Below are positions 24,800 to 38,762 of a stretch of 64,000 bases of DNA, in pieces. This stretch comes from Plectrocnemia conspersa. Taxonomy: Eukaryota; Arthropoda; Insecta; Trichoptera; Polycentropodidae. The stretch covers positions 620,001 through 684,000 of the forward strand of contig VTFK01000033.1 in the NCBI GenBank assembly GCA_009617715.1, read 5' to 3'. Position numbers and translations under genes: made by a program. The first letter of the stretch is position 1. The number at the start of each line of letters is the position of its first letter. The notes beneath the pieces are model-generated. The model worked only from the letters and a program-made list of their open reading frames with translations. It ran no database searches and was not told the DNA's origin.

Positions 24800-26580
24800 A
24801 TGATAATTTAATACAATTCTAAAATACTACCTATTAGTGTTTCACTGTCGCGTAGCACCGCAGCTAAATAGCGCAAGTGATTGCCGGACGCTGAAGTTTT
24901 TGTTCGGTTTAGTTTTGTTTATTTTCATTCTTTAAAAATATTTTAGGCATTCCAAACCTAAACAGTAGACAAATGAAAAATAATAATTTTAGCAATAAAT
25001 AAATAATGAGGTTAAAATAGCAACAATGATATCATTAATATTTTAAAAATATATAAATTTTGTTAGATGTTTTTTTTTTGCTTATTTTTAATTTTTTACA
25101 ATACATAGTAAATATTGTATTTATTTAAAACAGTGTTTTACTTAGTAAGCTATTAGCTTTTAATTAGATATTTTTCTATAAAAAATATTTGGAATTATTT
25201 ATTTAAATAAACAATAAAATTAAATATAACCAATAGTCTCATAAATAATTGTAGTAATATTGTGATAATGTTTAATATATGCAAAATAATCCATAAAACT
25301 GTATTATGATTATTTATAAAAATAGTGAGCATTTTAACATTTTAATTATAAGTATGTAAATAATTTAAAAAAAATAATCTTGCTAAAAATATGTTCCACT
25401 AAACAATTATTAAAGCTATATATTATCAATATTCTACGTGAACATAATTTTTTTCATCATTATAGCTTTTACGTGTTTTCTAATAATGCTTTAAATAATA
25501 TTTTAGTCCTTCTGAATAAAATTTTAGGTTGAAATTAAATTAAAATACTAAGCTCTAGATCAGAGTTTTGTAAAATATTTTGAAACATTAAATTAATACA
25601 TATTTTGGCTTATATATTATAGCCAGCCTTAATTGTTATCTTATTTTAAAATAAGCGAAATATAATTTTGTTTATCAACATTTTATTTAGATCTAATTAT
25701 AATATGAAATATATTTTGAAATTATTTGAATAATAATTTTATATATAATGAAATATAATGGATCTTTAGTGACACTTTTTTTTATGAAAAATGAAATGTG
25801 TCACTAAAGAACTCTATAAAACTGAATACAGGTTTGTTGGTTATTTTATTTTACATACCAAATAAAAAGGTTTTTCTTTGTTTATAAAATACTTGATCTG
25901 TAATAAGAGATCTGCAATGTATTAAATGTTAATATTTAAATAAAAATATATTTACTTCTATCTAAAATATGATATGACAAATTTTTATTTAACACAATTT
26001 ATGGGTAGTTTTGCCCAAATTTATTAAATAAAATGGTATAATCACAATAATAAATAAGCTACTTTAATTTGCAGTATTAAATAAAAATGAATTTAAATAA
26101 ATATGTTTTTAAAAAATACTCACAAAAGTAAAAAAATCCAAAATATAATTTAATAAATTTAATATTAAAAAATCGTTTAATGAATTATGGGATAAAATAA
26201 GTTTTTACTGACACCATATATAACGTACTTTTTAATAGATTTGCTTAAATAGATTTTTGTAAATACCTTATCTAATTTTTTTAACAAGTTTGATATGCTA
26301 TCTTGCTTAAAATAGCAGCTATTAGAGAAAATAAAAAATAATAATTATGAAATAATAAAAAATTATGCAACTTTTACAAAAACGATTTTTAGTAATATTT
26401 ATTTTATATATTTATTTAAAAAAAAATTTTTTTGAATAATAATCTGCAAAATTTTGTATTTTCAGACATTTTCAATTATAATAAAATTAAAATAGTGTGT
26501 TATGTTCTTAAATATTATACAATCATAATACCTACTTTAATTGAATAAATTTTAATCTACACTAAGCTCAACCGAATATA
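24800..26580. other. Extremely AT-rich intronic stretch
   Basis: No gene is visible. The one defined structure is the perfect hairpin at 25763-25810, listed separately. Confidence 0.6.
25763..25810. repeat. Perfect 13-bp hairpin
   Basis: tctttagtgacac (25763-25775) pairs exactly with gtgtcactaaaga (25798-25810) across a 22-base T/A-rich loop that can itself pair partly. Could be a MITE relic with TIR-like arms or a small-RNA precursor; length and AT content favour the relic. Confidence 0.5.
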
Positions 26581-27430
26581 AATTAGCTACCTGCGAACAA
26601 ATATCGTTTCAGTCGTCCTTGAAAACCATCACGTTCTCCACCGTACAAAAAATTCCCACATAATATTTCTCACAAACCTTCCCCAGGACGTTCAATATAA
26701 AAATATCAAATTACATACGAGACTTTTTTCACCCTGGAAAAGAAACTTTCAACGTCCGCCACACTCTTCTAATAATAATTTGCCACGTAGCATATTTATT
26801 ACCGCATTCCGGTCGTTCTCGCGCTATTATACAAGTTGATCCAATAAAACTGAACGAATATTCAAATTACAGTATTATTCTAATTGTAAAAATGTAACAT
26901 AAACAATAAATCATTTCTAACTCATGACAAATTAATTGTTATATAGTTTGACTAGTATTCATTAAGTTGTTAGTCGTAATAATATGTATCTACAAGTACT
27001 ATTTGATTATATAATTTAGCTATGATGTATCGGCATCATTTGCTTTTTTTGGCCTAACCTAGATAACGCGATACGCCGTGTCGCGATTTACTGCCAATTT
27101 TCTCGCGGAAAAGTTGCGGGCCAAGGTCGAAGAGCGATCTACAATCGCGTGTCAAAAGTTAGGATAGGTTGGGTTAGGTCTCGAGGATCGATCCGTAATC
27201 CCATCTCCAATGTCGCGGGTGATGGTTTTGGAAAATAAAACGCGCAGAAAACTCAAAGTGGTATTTCAATTTCGGGAAATTGCGTTTGGCGCTTGGTTAT
27301 GAATTATAACCGGCCGTAGAAAAAATAAAACGATTCGTGTCGAGGTGACATGTCAACGTGTCTTGGTGACTTTGAAGAAAAAGTCGTGTTTATTTTGATT
27401 TTATTCAGGACGGTTGTCACTTTCGACATT
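26580..27430. promoter_or_regulatory. Less AT-rich islands, possible enhancers
   Basis: Two blocks (26580-26830 and 27040-27430) with clearly higher GC and no open frame or transposon motif. The second includes aggataggttgggttaggtc (27161-27180), a TTAGG-like string, and the palindromic ggatcgatcc. Regulatory function is inferred only from composition. Confidence 0.25.
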
Positions 27431-28610
27431 TGTATACTTTACCTTAATATTTTTATTCAAACATTATAAAATAACGTGTTCATAATCAATAATATAAAAT
27501 TAAGCAAATCTTATCTGTTATTCCATAGTATTAAATCTAAATTTAAATTAGGTTTCAGACATGATAGTATCTTACCTTTTTTTATTATAATAACCACGAT
27601 CACGGAATAGGTACTATTTTATTTCTTATTTGCGCCAACACGAACACGTGTTTCTAGGGTCTTATTGATTTTTAACACATACTTTATTCAGAGCTCATTA
27701 AAATTGCCATTGGAACCCTATTGAACGGGGTAAAAATATGCAATTCATTGTTTAATTATTACTATATAAATTAGAATATTATTGTAATCAAATAATATTT
27801 TTGGATTGAATGGGAAAAATGATCAAAGAAAAATTTTTTATTCTCTGGTTGGTCACACACATGAATGAAAAAATAAAGCTCCTGTCATGACAATTATTTT
27901 TGATATAGGGACCGCACAAATCTCCAATCTTCTCTCTGGCCCAACACACAAACCTATAATCCCCTCGCGGGCCGCAAAAATTCTCATTCTTTCAATTTCA
28001 ATATAGAAAACTATATTTATTTTAATAGAACTGCGTTTTTGACGCCTATAATAATTTATGTATATTTTTTTTTATTATTGTTCTTAAATATATTTATATT
28101 AACATTTTTATATAACCACTGTTTATTATATAGGTTCTCTATTTACAACTTTCAGACCGAATATTTCTGAATTTAATAAATCTTAACGTAAAAAATCCTG
28201 AATTATTATTACAATTGAATATTGATTCTGGTTAAAAATCAATACCTGTTATTGATATATATTTATGGTTATGTAGAAAAAATATCTTAAAGCCCTGACT
28301 CATAGTTAAAATTATATATTTTATTTATAAGGTGGTATTGCAAATACAACAATATTTTTAAGCAACTTATAAAATTATTGAAAATATTATTTAATTATAA
28401 TTTTATTAAAAATTTACATTTTAATGAATAATAAATTAGAGAAACTTTTAGTTATTATAAATCTTAGTCAATTTTTCAAATTATACGATAAAATATTACT
28501 ATCATAAAACATATTTGTGAATATATAAATATGTGTATTATATTGATTATTTATTATTTACCAATCTAAAGTCCATTTTTAATTTAAGATCAGATTTTAT
28601 CCCAGACTAC
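27430..28610. other. AT-rich intronic stretch, nothing recognised
   Basis: A mild island at about 27880-27990 lies in otherwise AT-rich DNA. No gene seen. Confidence 0.5.
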
Positions 28611-29160
28611 ATTTGAAAGGATGCATGTCTGGTCTTTTGAACCCTCTTCGGTTTTATATTATATTTAATTTTTTGATCCTCCTGTTTTTCACATTTGTGA
28701 AATTCTCTAAGGTCACCTGATTGATAAAAATAATGACAAATTTCGCATTATTAAATTATAGGCAAGTAGCGTTGCTTTCAGCAACTGCAAAATTATTTTA
28801 AAAAATATTGCATAAATATTCTTATGCATTTGAGGTGTATGCTTCTTAAACAGAAACGTGAGTTTTTATCAATCTCGATCCACTGTTACTAAACATATTT
28901 TTTTACCTTTGTTTCGAGATCATCGGTACAAAGTATAAGTGAGCGTTATATACACATATTTTGGAAAGGCGTTTGATAAAGTCATCCATGTTTTACTTGT
29001 AAAAAATTATCTTATTTCTGGTTTTCTGAAGGTCTAATGAAGCTATTCTCAAATTACTTGCCCGATAGATATCAATTCGGCAAGTATTATTACTCATTTT
29101 CTACTGGATTTCTATAGGAATCCAACTTTTATTGCTTCTTCTATTTTTTTTAAGTCAATA
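28610..29160 (+). mobile_element. LINE reverse transcriptase remnant, most complete in window
   Basis: Successive blocks of a non-LTR reverse transcriptase appear in order on the plus strand: NYRQVALLSATAKLF (from 28753; family NYRPISLL...K.FE), SFYQSRSTVTKHIF (from about 28861; family GF...RST.T), SVIYTYFGKAFDKVIHVLL (about 28941-28998; family DVIYTDFSKAFDKV.H.LL) and, after a frameshift, LMKLFSNYLPDRYQF (from about 29037; family L..W..SYL..R.Q). The PQG block is only a trace. Several stops and frameshifts; non-functional. The motif style suggests an I/CR1-like LINE rather than jockey. Confidence 0.8.
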
Positions 29161-29374
29161 AAACAGCAATGATTTATTGATTTTATGATTTTTATTAGCT
29201 AACGTAATGCTAATTTTTACATTACCCAAATTTTAATTAAAATATATGTATATTATATATAATATATTTTCAGATATCGGATTTCCAAGACCTGCAGAAG
29301 GATCTTAATTATTTATAAAATTATTTAGCAAAAAATATGATTTAAGAAAATATATCGTAAAAAATATATAAAAT

Positions 29375-29570
29375 TGATATTTTTGTCATGAGGCCCGGAA
29401 TCATTGTTTTCCCATGGCCCGAGTTCACTTTCGGAGGCCCTGTGGACAAGCATATTTCTCGGTTACGTCCACTGTTCTTGCCTGTAGAGTCTAGAACTGG
29501 AGCACTTGCCTACTCTTCCTGTGTGAATACTATGAACCTATATATTGATATTTTATCGTGCACACACAGG
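29375..29570 (+). repeat. Short dispersed repeat C, copy 2, with island
   Basis: The first 45 bases match 20805-20850. The sequence to 29570 is less AT-rich and holds a short chance open frame. Probably the edge of a decayed transposon. Confidence 0.35.
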
Positions 29571-29579
29571 TAGTTGGTT

Positions 29580-31440
29580 CAGTTCATATAGGGCAATGCA
29601 CACCTGTTGAGGTGATTTGTGACTGTCTTCTTTTCATGTATGATATATATTTTTTTAATTGCTATATATATTTTTTGGGCATCGTGAATAAAAAATAATA
29701 TCTCTAATATCTTTTCAACTGACAATCTGATGAATAGTACTATGTGTTTTGATATATTTTTTAATATAAAGACCCTTGCTATGCAATATTGTTCACACAC
29801 GTTAGAAACACGAGAGTGGAAAGTATGCTAGGGAAAATTACAAAGCTCTCGTTTGCACTTGTTTGAACATAGTATACGTATATGCTATAAGTATAAAACC
29901 GTATGTTATCATCTACGTTAGTATATATGTATATATGTATACACTGTTAGCTTGATAAACGAGCTGTGTGCAGATTGTCAGAATTTTACGTGTGTACGTG
30001 TAGTTGCAGTACGTAGAAAATAACTTTCTTCCAGATAGAAACGTAACAATCGTCCTCTGAAATTTCTCGAGTCTTGTGAAACTGTGTTCCTTTACAGTTT
30101 TAACATTGCAATACCCGCGAGACAAATTGAATGAGAAACACAATTTTGAAACTAATTAAAATGTTCTTTAAAATTTAAAACGCAGAATTCATAGATTTAA
30201 TTATTGCATATATTGAAAAGTATAATGTAAAACGATTTTTAAAATAATATTATAATAGATCAAATATTTTTTAGGAAATTCTATGGGGTCTTAAGGTAAA
30301 GTTTAGGTTGAGCGATACAATTTTAACTGTTTCACCCACTTTAAAATATATTATGTTTGGAAAAAATGTTTTGATTAAAACAGATTGAAAAATATATATT
30401 GTTTAAGGCATTGAAGAATAGCTATTGTCATTAGAGTAATATATTAATAATATTTAATTGATGCTGAAATAAAAACACATACAACAAATAAATAATCTTG
30501 TAGTATCAGTTATATATGGGTAAAATAATATTTTATGACGTTCAATATTAAAACTTATTGGACCCCAGTTTCTGGTATTTAGAATTGCAGTTGTTGGAAA
30601 AATAATTTAAAAATACAGCACTATATTTCCTAAAACAATTTAAAAATCTCTAAAAAATACAGTTCCGAATCCTTATGTTTATTAAATTTAATTTTATTTG
30701 TAATGTATATTATTTTATTAAATTGCGATTATTTTTTTGTTGCAAAAAAAATACATATGAAACATAAAATAACAGATGGACTAGATATAATGAAAAAAAT
30801 AGAGAATAATGTGTATTTAATTTTATTTTGATTATTTATCACCATATTTATTCGTGAGATTAGGTAAATTTGTAATAAAAAATAAATAAAATACCGCTAT
30901 TTTATTATGCTATTTGAATAGTTTTATAAACAATATAGAACGATTGTTTTATTAGTTAATTTGAGGTATACCATAATGGGTTAATACATGTTGAACTAGA
31001 TTGTGTTTCAATGTACATTTCCATGAATATTAAATTTATTTTAACGAATATAAAGCGTTCTAAGTTGACCCCGGGCGTTTACAGGTTACACAACCAGTAG
31101 ATACTATATTCAAAAATTATGTAATGTTGATGTTTCCTTTACATAATTACATGGTAAATTAACTCTCATTTTATTTAAAACATTTACCATAAATATCAAA
31201 ACAGAAAAGTTTACCTCAGTTAATATTGTGAATGTAATTTTGTATTAAGCTTAAATTACAACCATTTTAATGGTTTGTGTTTTATTTTAATGCAAATGTT
31301 TAAATCATCATTATGTTAAATCAAAATAACACTAGTATTAAATAATGATTTTAAATTAGAACAGATTTTCAATATATAATAATAAAATAATATTTTATTA
31401 AATATTCGAGCAGTTTAATATAAGAATCAAGTAGAAGCGT
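29580..31440. other. AT-rich intronic stretch
   Basis: Contains a moderately less AT-rich part at 29800-30140 with ta/tg-rich short repeats (for example atatgtatatatgtatacac). No gene, RNA or coding exon was recognised. Confidence 0.5.
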
Positions 31441-31990
31441 AACAATTATCTACGATTAAATCTGTAAATAAGGAGACAAGTTAACTTCCAAAGTTAACCA
31501 TTGAACTCGACCTCTGCGAGGCGATAGCGATAAAGCCAAATATTTTCCTTTGACGGTAAAATTAAAATTAACTCTCGAATCGTAAAGACCTCAGGAAAAT
31601 TATATTAATAATTTGGAATATATTTAAAAAATAATCACCAATCGGCCGACGCAAATTGACTTTCTTTCACCTTTAAAGTATTGAACTCGACATGAATAGA
31701 CTTGGAATTCAAACGGCTTTTGAGGCCATTCAAACATTCCCTATGATTATCGAACACCCATCGATGGGACGCGTGGATTTAAGGTATTACCGCCATTATT
31801 AGGTTTATGTCGCCTCGACATTAAAGTTTAATTAAATTGCGTCAAACGAACGGCGGCAAAACACGACTGTGTGTCGGAATTCTTTGGAATTGCTGCGCGA
31901 ATACTTTGTAATTTGATTACGTAACTTAATTCTGCGAGTTGAATTCCTAATTAAGGCTAGCGACAATTGCAAATGTCGCTGCTATATCCC
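31440..31990. promoter_or_regulatory. Less AT-rich island, possible conserved non-coding block
   Basis: About 550 bases of balanced composition, without open frames and without repeat features, between very AT-rich flanks. Contains homeodomain-like TAAT and TTTAATTA cores and repeated aactcgac (31504, 31684). A good candidate for an intronic enhancer, but only by composition. Confidence 0.3.
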
Positions 31991-33986
31991 GTGGGATAAT
32001 GATGGAAAAAGATCCTTAAAAACCACAACCGAGCGTGTCTTAACAATGCTTCTGTATATGACTTTTACTTTATTGTGGCTTAATATTTTTAACCAGTACC
32101 ATAACATTCACTGGGGTAATAAGTAAAACAAAATAATTTTCTTCTCGTCACTACAGTTAAGTTATCTGTAGTAATATAACCGAACCAAACTCTCATTGTA
32201 TAACAAAAAACCAAAAAAATAATATAAGCCAATAGTAGCAAAAATAAGTTTTTATTTTTGTTTTTGCTTCTTTCTTATATAAATTTTTTTTAGTGACATT
32301 TAAAATAAATATGTTAATTAAGTCGATATCTAGGTGAATAAAGGCAACAAAGAAGTTCTTCTCTTGAGTTTTAATTTGTATTTTTCTTTAATTTCTCTAC
32401 AGCTTTCAATATCGATGGTCATGTCAGTCATTCAAAAGCGGTATATCCTCTAGTTTTTTATTTACTTAAGAACCCAAAATTTATTGTACGACATCTAAGA
32501 TGCAAGGCTTTAATTCGAAGAGCAACTAAATAAGACGCTTAAAACAGCCAGTTGTCACTAGTCATCGTCGACTTTTCTGAAGTTTCTGGTTACATAATCT
32601 TTAAAAATAGTCCAATGGCTTATTAATGAAATCTTTATGCTTCAAATGCAAATAACGAGCCAGTTTGCACAGTTTCATAGCATCATTTAAAATAATTTAT
32701 CGTTTTCCTGGTTTGAATTGGATAGACTGTTTCTATATTTTTAACGACGAAATATTTTATCTAAGTTATTTTTAGCCAGTGAGTCACCTGTTGATTTTTT
32801 TTATAAATAAGTTAACGATTTATTCACACTTTTTTTTTTATTATTAAGAAATATTGTAAGCTTCTTTAATCAATAAACAGAGTAATTTAAATTTATTTTT
32901 AGAAAAAGATAGTTACGCGTGAAAAGAAATAACAAGCGACTTACTAAAAAGTCACTGGCATTTAAAGGGTTATTAAAAATTACGTGCTTTTCTATTTTAT
33001 GCTAATATTTAAATTTAAAATTGTATTAGACATAACTATGTACAAAAAGTAGTAACTTGCTACAATTTTTGCTGTAATGTTTTTTTAATTAAAGTAATTT
33101 TGTGTTACTTCATACGTTGTAAAAAAGTGCTGGCTAGCATCTTGTCCCTTTTCTGATTTGTATTGGCTGTATTGTTTTTATTAAAATATTTTTTTGTGTG
33201 GTAAAGTTATTTTCGATTAGCAATATATGCATTTTGTGCCAATATTTATTAGGTTAAGTTATTTTAATTGTAGTCTACGATAGTTTAAATTACTGTTGTA
33301 TATATATTTAATTTTTTATAAAATATACTAAATGAATATTTGATAAAGGGTATTTAACCCTAATATTTATTTAAAGTAATTATATGTTAAATGATATATT
33401 TAAAATCTTGAACAAGAAAATTTTCGCTACAAATATATGTAGCAGTAGCTGTATGTAGCAGTAGCTATTTTTCAATAAGATTTTGTTTTTAAATAACTTC
33501 CAATTTTTTTTAATTTGCTTTAATTGCAGTTTTATGATAATATATATTTAAATAATTAATTTATAGTGTATGTAACATTAAAACTGTATATTTATTCTTT
33601 AGTTAATAAGCTTTTAGGTAATGTCCTATGTATATTTGTATATACATATTTTATTTTATGCATCTGTATTTGTCAGGGGGTACTTAATCCTTTATTAATT
33701 AATCAAAAATCATTTTTTATAAATACTAAATTATGGCTTAAAAAGATTTATATGTATCATCAGTTTTTTTCTAATAAGATATTGATCTATTTTTCGCTAC
33801 CATAAAATACAATTGATTGCAATTTAATTATTGATTATAGTGATTTATAATGTTGTTTATATTTTAAACAAAGTGTTTTGTAAATAAAGTAGTAACATAT
33901 AAAGTATTTTTTTCAATCTTTACTTTTTGAGTTTTTGAGTACTGTTTTATATATATTTTATTTTTCATAAAATTTACCAAGTATCA
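31990..33986. other. AT-rich intronic stretch with a small tandem repeat
   Basis: A 16-base unit, atgtagcagtagctgt, occurs twice in tandem near 33437-33468. No gene was found; the open frame at 33566-33805 has chance-like composition. Confidence 0.5.
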
Positions 33987-34178
<192 letters not shown>

Positions 34179-34277
34179 TATATTTTTTTATATATAAATG
34201 TTTATTAATATTTAAATAAATATGTTTTTTTGCTATAGATACTAAATATTTATTAAAAAAAAATATATGAAACATTA

Positions 34278-35460
34278 GTTTTTTAATATATTTATAAAAT
34301 AATTTAAAATATTTTATGCCTTAAACCTATACTATATTTGCGGTAACACAGTCAGTTCCATTTCATCATTATTTATAATTGAGAATGAGATGACAAGTTC
34401 GGGTTTATGCCCTACTTTTAGCTCTATAGCACACGATACGGATATACGTTCGATATACTTATCAATACTCCGATTGATTGATAAATATAAAAAATACTTG
34501 AAATCATATTATACAGTGAAAACAACTTTTACCTTAAGAGTGCTCGGAAGAGTTGCGATCACGTCCCTCATTCTTGCATGTCAAGACATCAACGCTTGAA
34601 AACGCGTCATTCAGGTTCTTAGTGAATTTGCCTAAAACAAAAATATTTACGGCGAAACCAACGAGGAGCTAAAAAATATGTGGAATAGTGCTAATATTTT
34701 TTATGTGTGCACCAAATTAAGTATTTTAAAATGTACTTATTTTTTGTAATATAAATATTTCCAAAAAAATATTCTTAGCGTATTTGTAAAAATCTTTTTT
34801 TTAAAGACCGTGAATTTGTACAATAATATTCCTAAAACAATATGCAAAAATAAAATGTAACGGGTATTCTCAATGGAATAAAGAAACTTTCATTAAGAAA
34901 TAAATTTTAATATAAAAGTATTTTTTATATATTTTGTTTAATGTATTAGTATATTTATAAAATAATTTGAAATCTTTTATACGTTCGTTATACTTATCAA
35001 TACTCCGATTGATTGATAAATATAAAAAATACTTGAAATCATATTAAACAGTGAAAGCAACTTTTACCTTAAGAGTGCTCTGAAGAGTTGCGATCACGTC
35101 CCTCATTCTTGCCGGTCAAGACATCAATGCTTAAAAACCCTCTTCTTGCACGCACATTCAGGTTCTTAATTGGCTAAAACAAAAATATCTTAGGAGCTGA
35201 ATAAAATATGTGGGATAGTGCTAATATTTTTTAGGTGTGCACCAAATTAAGTATTTTATAATGTACTTATTTTTATTATAAATATTTAGCATTTGTAAAA
35301 GACCCTGAATTTGTATAATAATATTTCTAGAACAATATGCAAAAATTAAAATGTAACGTGTTTCCTCAATCGAATAAAGAAACATCTTATTTCATTAAGA
35401 AATAAATTATAATATAAAAATATTTTTATATATTTTGTTGAGTGTATTAGTATATAAACA
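34278..35460 (+). repeat. Tandem duplication of a 535-bp repeat unit
   Basis: The segment starting acgttcgatatacttatcaa at 34446 recurs from 34981 with about 90 percent identity by eye through to 35455. The match includes gagttgcgatcacgtccctc and gtgtgcaccaaattaagtat in both. Copy 2 has small deletions and one insertion. The left flank of copy 1 (34340-34465, beginning taacacagtcagttcc) is the same sequence as the left half of the inverted-repeat element at 38507-38762, so the unit is transposon-derived. Confidence 0.8.
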
Positions 35461-38400
35461 ATTAGCAATTTTAACAAAATAAATTATTAAAATAAATAAA
35501 TAAAAATTATTATGTATTAAATATGTTGTTGATATTGTTACACTAGACTGTTAGCGCCTAGAGCTAACGCCTGTTTTAATATAATAAATACATTGTTTAT
35601 AATTCAAATAATCAATTTTCATTGCAATGCTTACTTTACGTGATGTTAACGTGTACAAAAGCCTTAAGACGTCGCTAAAAAAAGGCTATTTGAGAACATA
35701 CTTAAGATGTCGTCTTAGACTAAACCCCAAGGAGATGTATCACTTTTGAAAAAAAAAAACATTTTTACAACGGAATAACTCGTAAGAGACATTTTTCGGA
35801 GCATAGCGTGTACAAAGGTGTTCTGTCAATTTCTCGCAGCAAATTGAATAAAATATGCCCTCTGCGTTTAGTATTTTGATGAGAAATGTCGGTAATGGAT
35901 TTTCCTTTAATGTTAAATTCGATTAATTTAATTATATATATTTTCTTTGCCATATTTACATTCGTTCTAATTCTCAAATAGAAATCAACCGTAAAATATA
36001 ATAAATCAGTGTTGACACCGCAAAAGCGAGAAATTCTCTCTGTTTGCGAGAAAATCTTCGATAAATCAATCCTCTTTTTCCCTTTGCTAATAAATAACAC
36101 AGAAAGTACTATTTATTATTTTCATCCGAAACATTTGCGCTGTCGGAAAATCGGAGTAAAGAACACTAAAGTGTGGATATGTTTGATAATGAAGTGTAGC
36201 TGTGAGATGTTCTAAATTTGTTTTGATATATAAAACTTTTAAATTTAAAAAATAATCTTGGTAATATAATTATTGACTTAAAAAATCAGTACATTTTACA
36301 AAAAAATATAAAGATGTTGTTAAAATTAATATAGACTGTTAATAATGAATATATTGTGGGCTAATGTTTTTTTAATACTTTACTGTCTATTGTAACAAAA
36401 ATCAGAGAATGGTCGGATGATTTTAGTTCGGTGTCCTAATACATACTTAGTAGCTGTGATTGTGTTTATTTTGTTAGATTGCATGATTTACAACAAATAA
36501 ATATACTGACCCATCTTTTAATTGTTTTCTATAAGAATAAGAAAGACATTTTTAAATGTTTTTTTTTTCTGTTATTAAAATTATATTTCAATCAAATTTT
36601 ACAGAAAAAAAACATTCACAGAATTTGAATTAAAAAAATAATCAAGACCTAAATAAAATTTGAGTACACCAGATATTGATTATAAATGTGTGCCTTTTTT
36701 TATTATGTAGTACATAATTATATTCTGTTACACACAAATGAAACATATCCCAAAGGTTTCTCTGAAAATTTGTTTGTAATCTCGCCGAACCTGTCTCAAA
36801 AGCAACTCCTTTGTCGATGCTAATGATTTTTGCTTGTTCGCTTCTGGTATTTCATGTGTATGATACTCAATTACATAATATTATATAACATTATGGTTAA
36901 TTACCGAAAGTTTTCGGTTTGAGCATAGAAAGAATTCCAAAATGGTTATGGCAACAAAAAAGTGTGAGTTCAATTTGCATATGCGATTAATTAGCGCCAG
37001 GAGAAAGAGATAAAAGCCAACAGAGTACGTAAAAAGTGTAATGAATATTCATTTCTACCGCAGCATTAAGAAGGGATGGTACATAAAATACACATATATA
37101 TTTATATACAGGGTGGACTTAGATACTTTTAATTTAAATTTCTAAGATAGAGTCGATCTATTAAAATTGTGTTTTATATATTGACCTCTTGTATAAGAAT
37201 TAAAAGTTTTAATTCTCATATACATTAGTATATATTTAATAAATAAATGTAAATCAAATTACTTTTGATGCTATAAAAAAATGTTTTTCTATTCGTGACA
37301 GGTCTCATATCGAGATGATTGATTTTTTTATAAATTCCAAATATGTTTCAACAACACATCTTCAAAAGTACATATGTATAGTAATTTTTTCAAACTCACT
37401 TTGACGTTTGATATGCAATACAAGCGTATTCGATTGAACCTCTAGGGAAATTAGGTCCTTTCGGTGCTCTCAGAAAATAATTTTCAATTTCGATTTTGTA
37501 TATGATTTTTTATAGTTATGTTTGAGGTTGTTTTTATTGTGATGTACAGCAAAGTTGATAATGTAGAATGTCGACCACTACTATCTAGATTAGGTATCTT
37601 GTATGAGAGACTTGAGTGGTTCTTAAGGACCATTGCAGAAAGTTCATTACGGGAGTGGTGCACTCAAAACTACGTTCATAAACGCTTCTCAACATCCATT
37701 TTAATATAACATAAAAATTTAAAACAGTTACACGTTAAATTAATATCATTCGTAAACATCTTTGCTAGGAAGCTTGATCTCAAAATTTTTTTAAGGATCG
37801 CAAATTTTGCATAATGAAAGTAATATTTATTATATTTTATACCATAAATGAACTTTTAGCATTTTAAAAATCCAAAATACATATTAGATTTGAATCACAA
37901 AATGATGAATATATTAAAAACAGCTAAAAGTTAATATTGGGCATTGTGTTTCGTACATTTTGGTATATTATTATTTAATACAATATACAAATATCGCAAA
38001 AAAAAAACATTTTTAAGTACAAATATCAGTGAATGATGATACATATTTACATTATATTAAAATATGTTATTACATATTTATTTATGTGCATTATGTGTGA
38101 GTACTTATTTTTAAGGACATGGAAATTTTAGGAAAAAATCGTCTCTTTATTCTTAGTATTTAATTTATACAATTAAACGGTTCTTAAATTTTTTTCAATT
38201 AAAAATTTCTAATGAAACACAAGTTAACCTCACTGTGCTTGACAATATTTATCTTACATTATCTGATCATAAATCCTAAAATTATATAGTAACATATTTA
38301 GCTATGAATTTAAATTATAAAACATTATTTTCAACCATCAAATATGCAAATAAGTTTTCTTAACCAAACAAAAGTTAACTTATTCGACAATAAACACTAG

Positions 38401-38506
38401 AAGTTTAATAGCCCAACAGCTATTCTAACTTAACCGACTATATAATATAATTAATTAATTAAAATTAATATTATTCTAATTAGTTATCGTAGTAAAAAAA
38501 ATACAA
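35460..38506. other. Intronic stretch with islands at 35770-36220 and 36730-37070
   Basis: Mostly AT-rich. Two blocks have more balanced composition and overlapping chance frames on both strands, with no splice context or family features. A string cagggtgg at 37110 resembles a mariner-type terminal repeat start, but no partner end was found. Confidence 0.4.
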
Positions 38507-38762
38507 CACAGTCAGTTCGAGAGCTATTCATTTTATATTTATTCATAATTGAAATGACAAGTTTGAGTTTACCTACTATTAGCTCTAAAGCACACGATAC
38601 TGATATACGTTCGATATACTTATCATTAATCCTGTTTATATTTTAAACAAATTGATAAAAATTAAAATCATTATTATATATGTTTTATTAATTAATCAAT
38701 TGAAATATCTTTTTCTTAATTATGAATTGTGATAAAATAAATAGCTCTCAAACTGACTGTGT
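38507..38762. mobile_element. Inverted-repeat MITE, related to the 34.4 kb repeat
   Basis: The left end, acacagtcagttcgagagct, and the reverse complement of the right end, acacagtcagtttgagagct, match almost perfectly and continue through attcattttat/atttattttat. The element is about 256 bp with no coding sequence. The interior left half (tagctctaaagcacacgata) matches 34416-34436. The homology with 34340 extends a few bases outside this copy's right end, so the true terminus may lie further out. Confidence 0.75.

Noticed and set aside
35765..36215. Overlapping frames of 111 and 68 codons on opposite strands
   Set aside because: Both stem from lower AT content; there are no splice sites, domains or codon bias supporting either.
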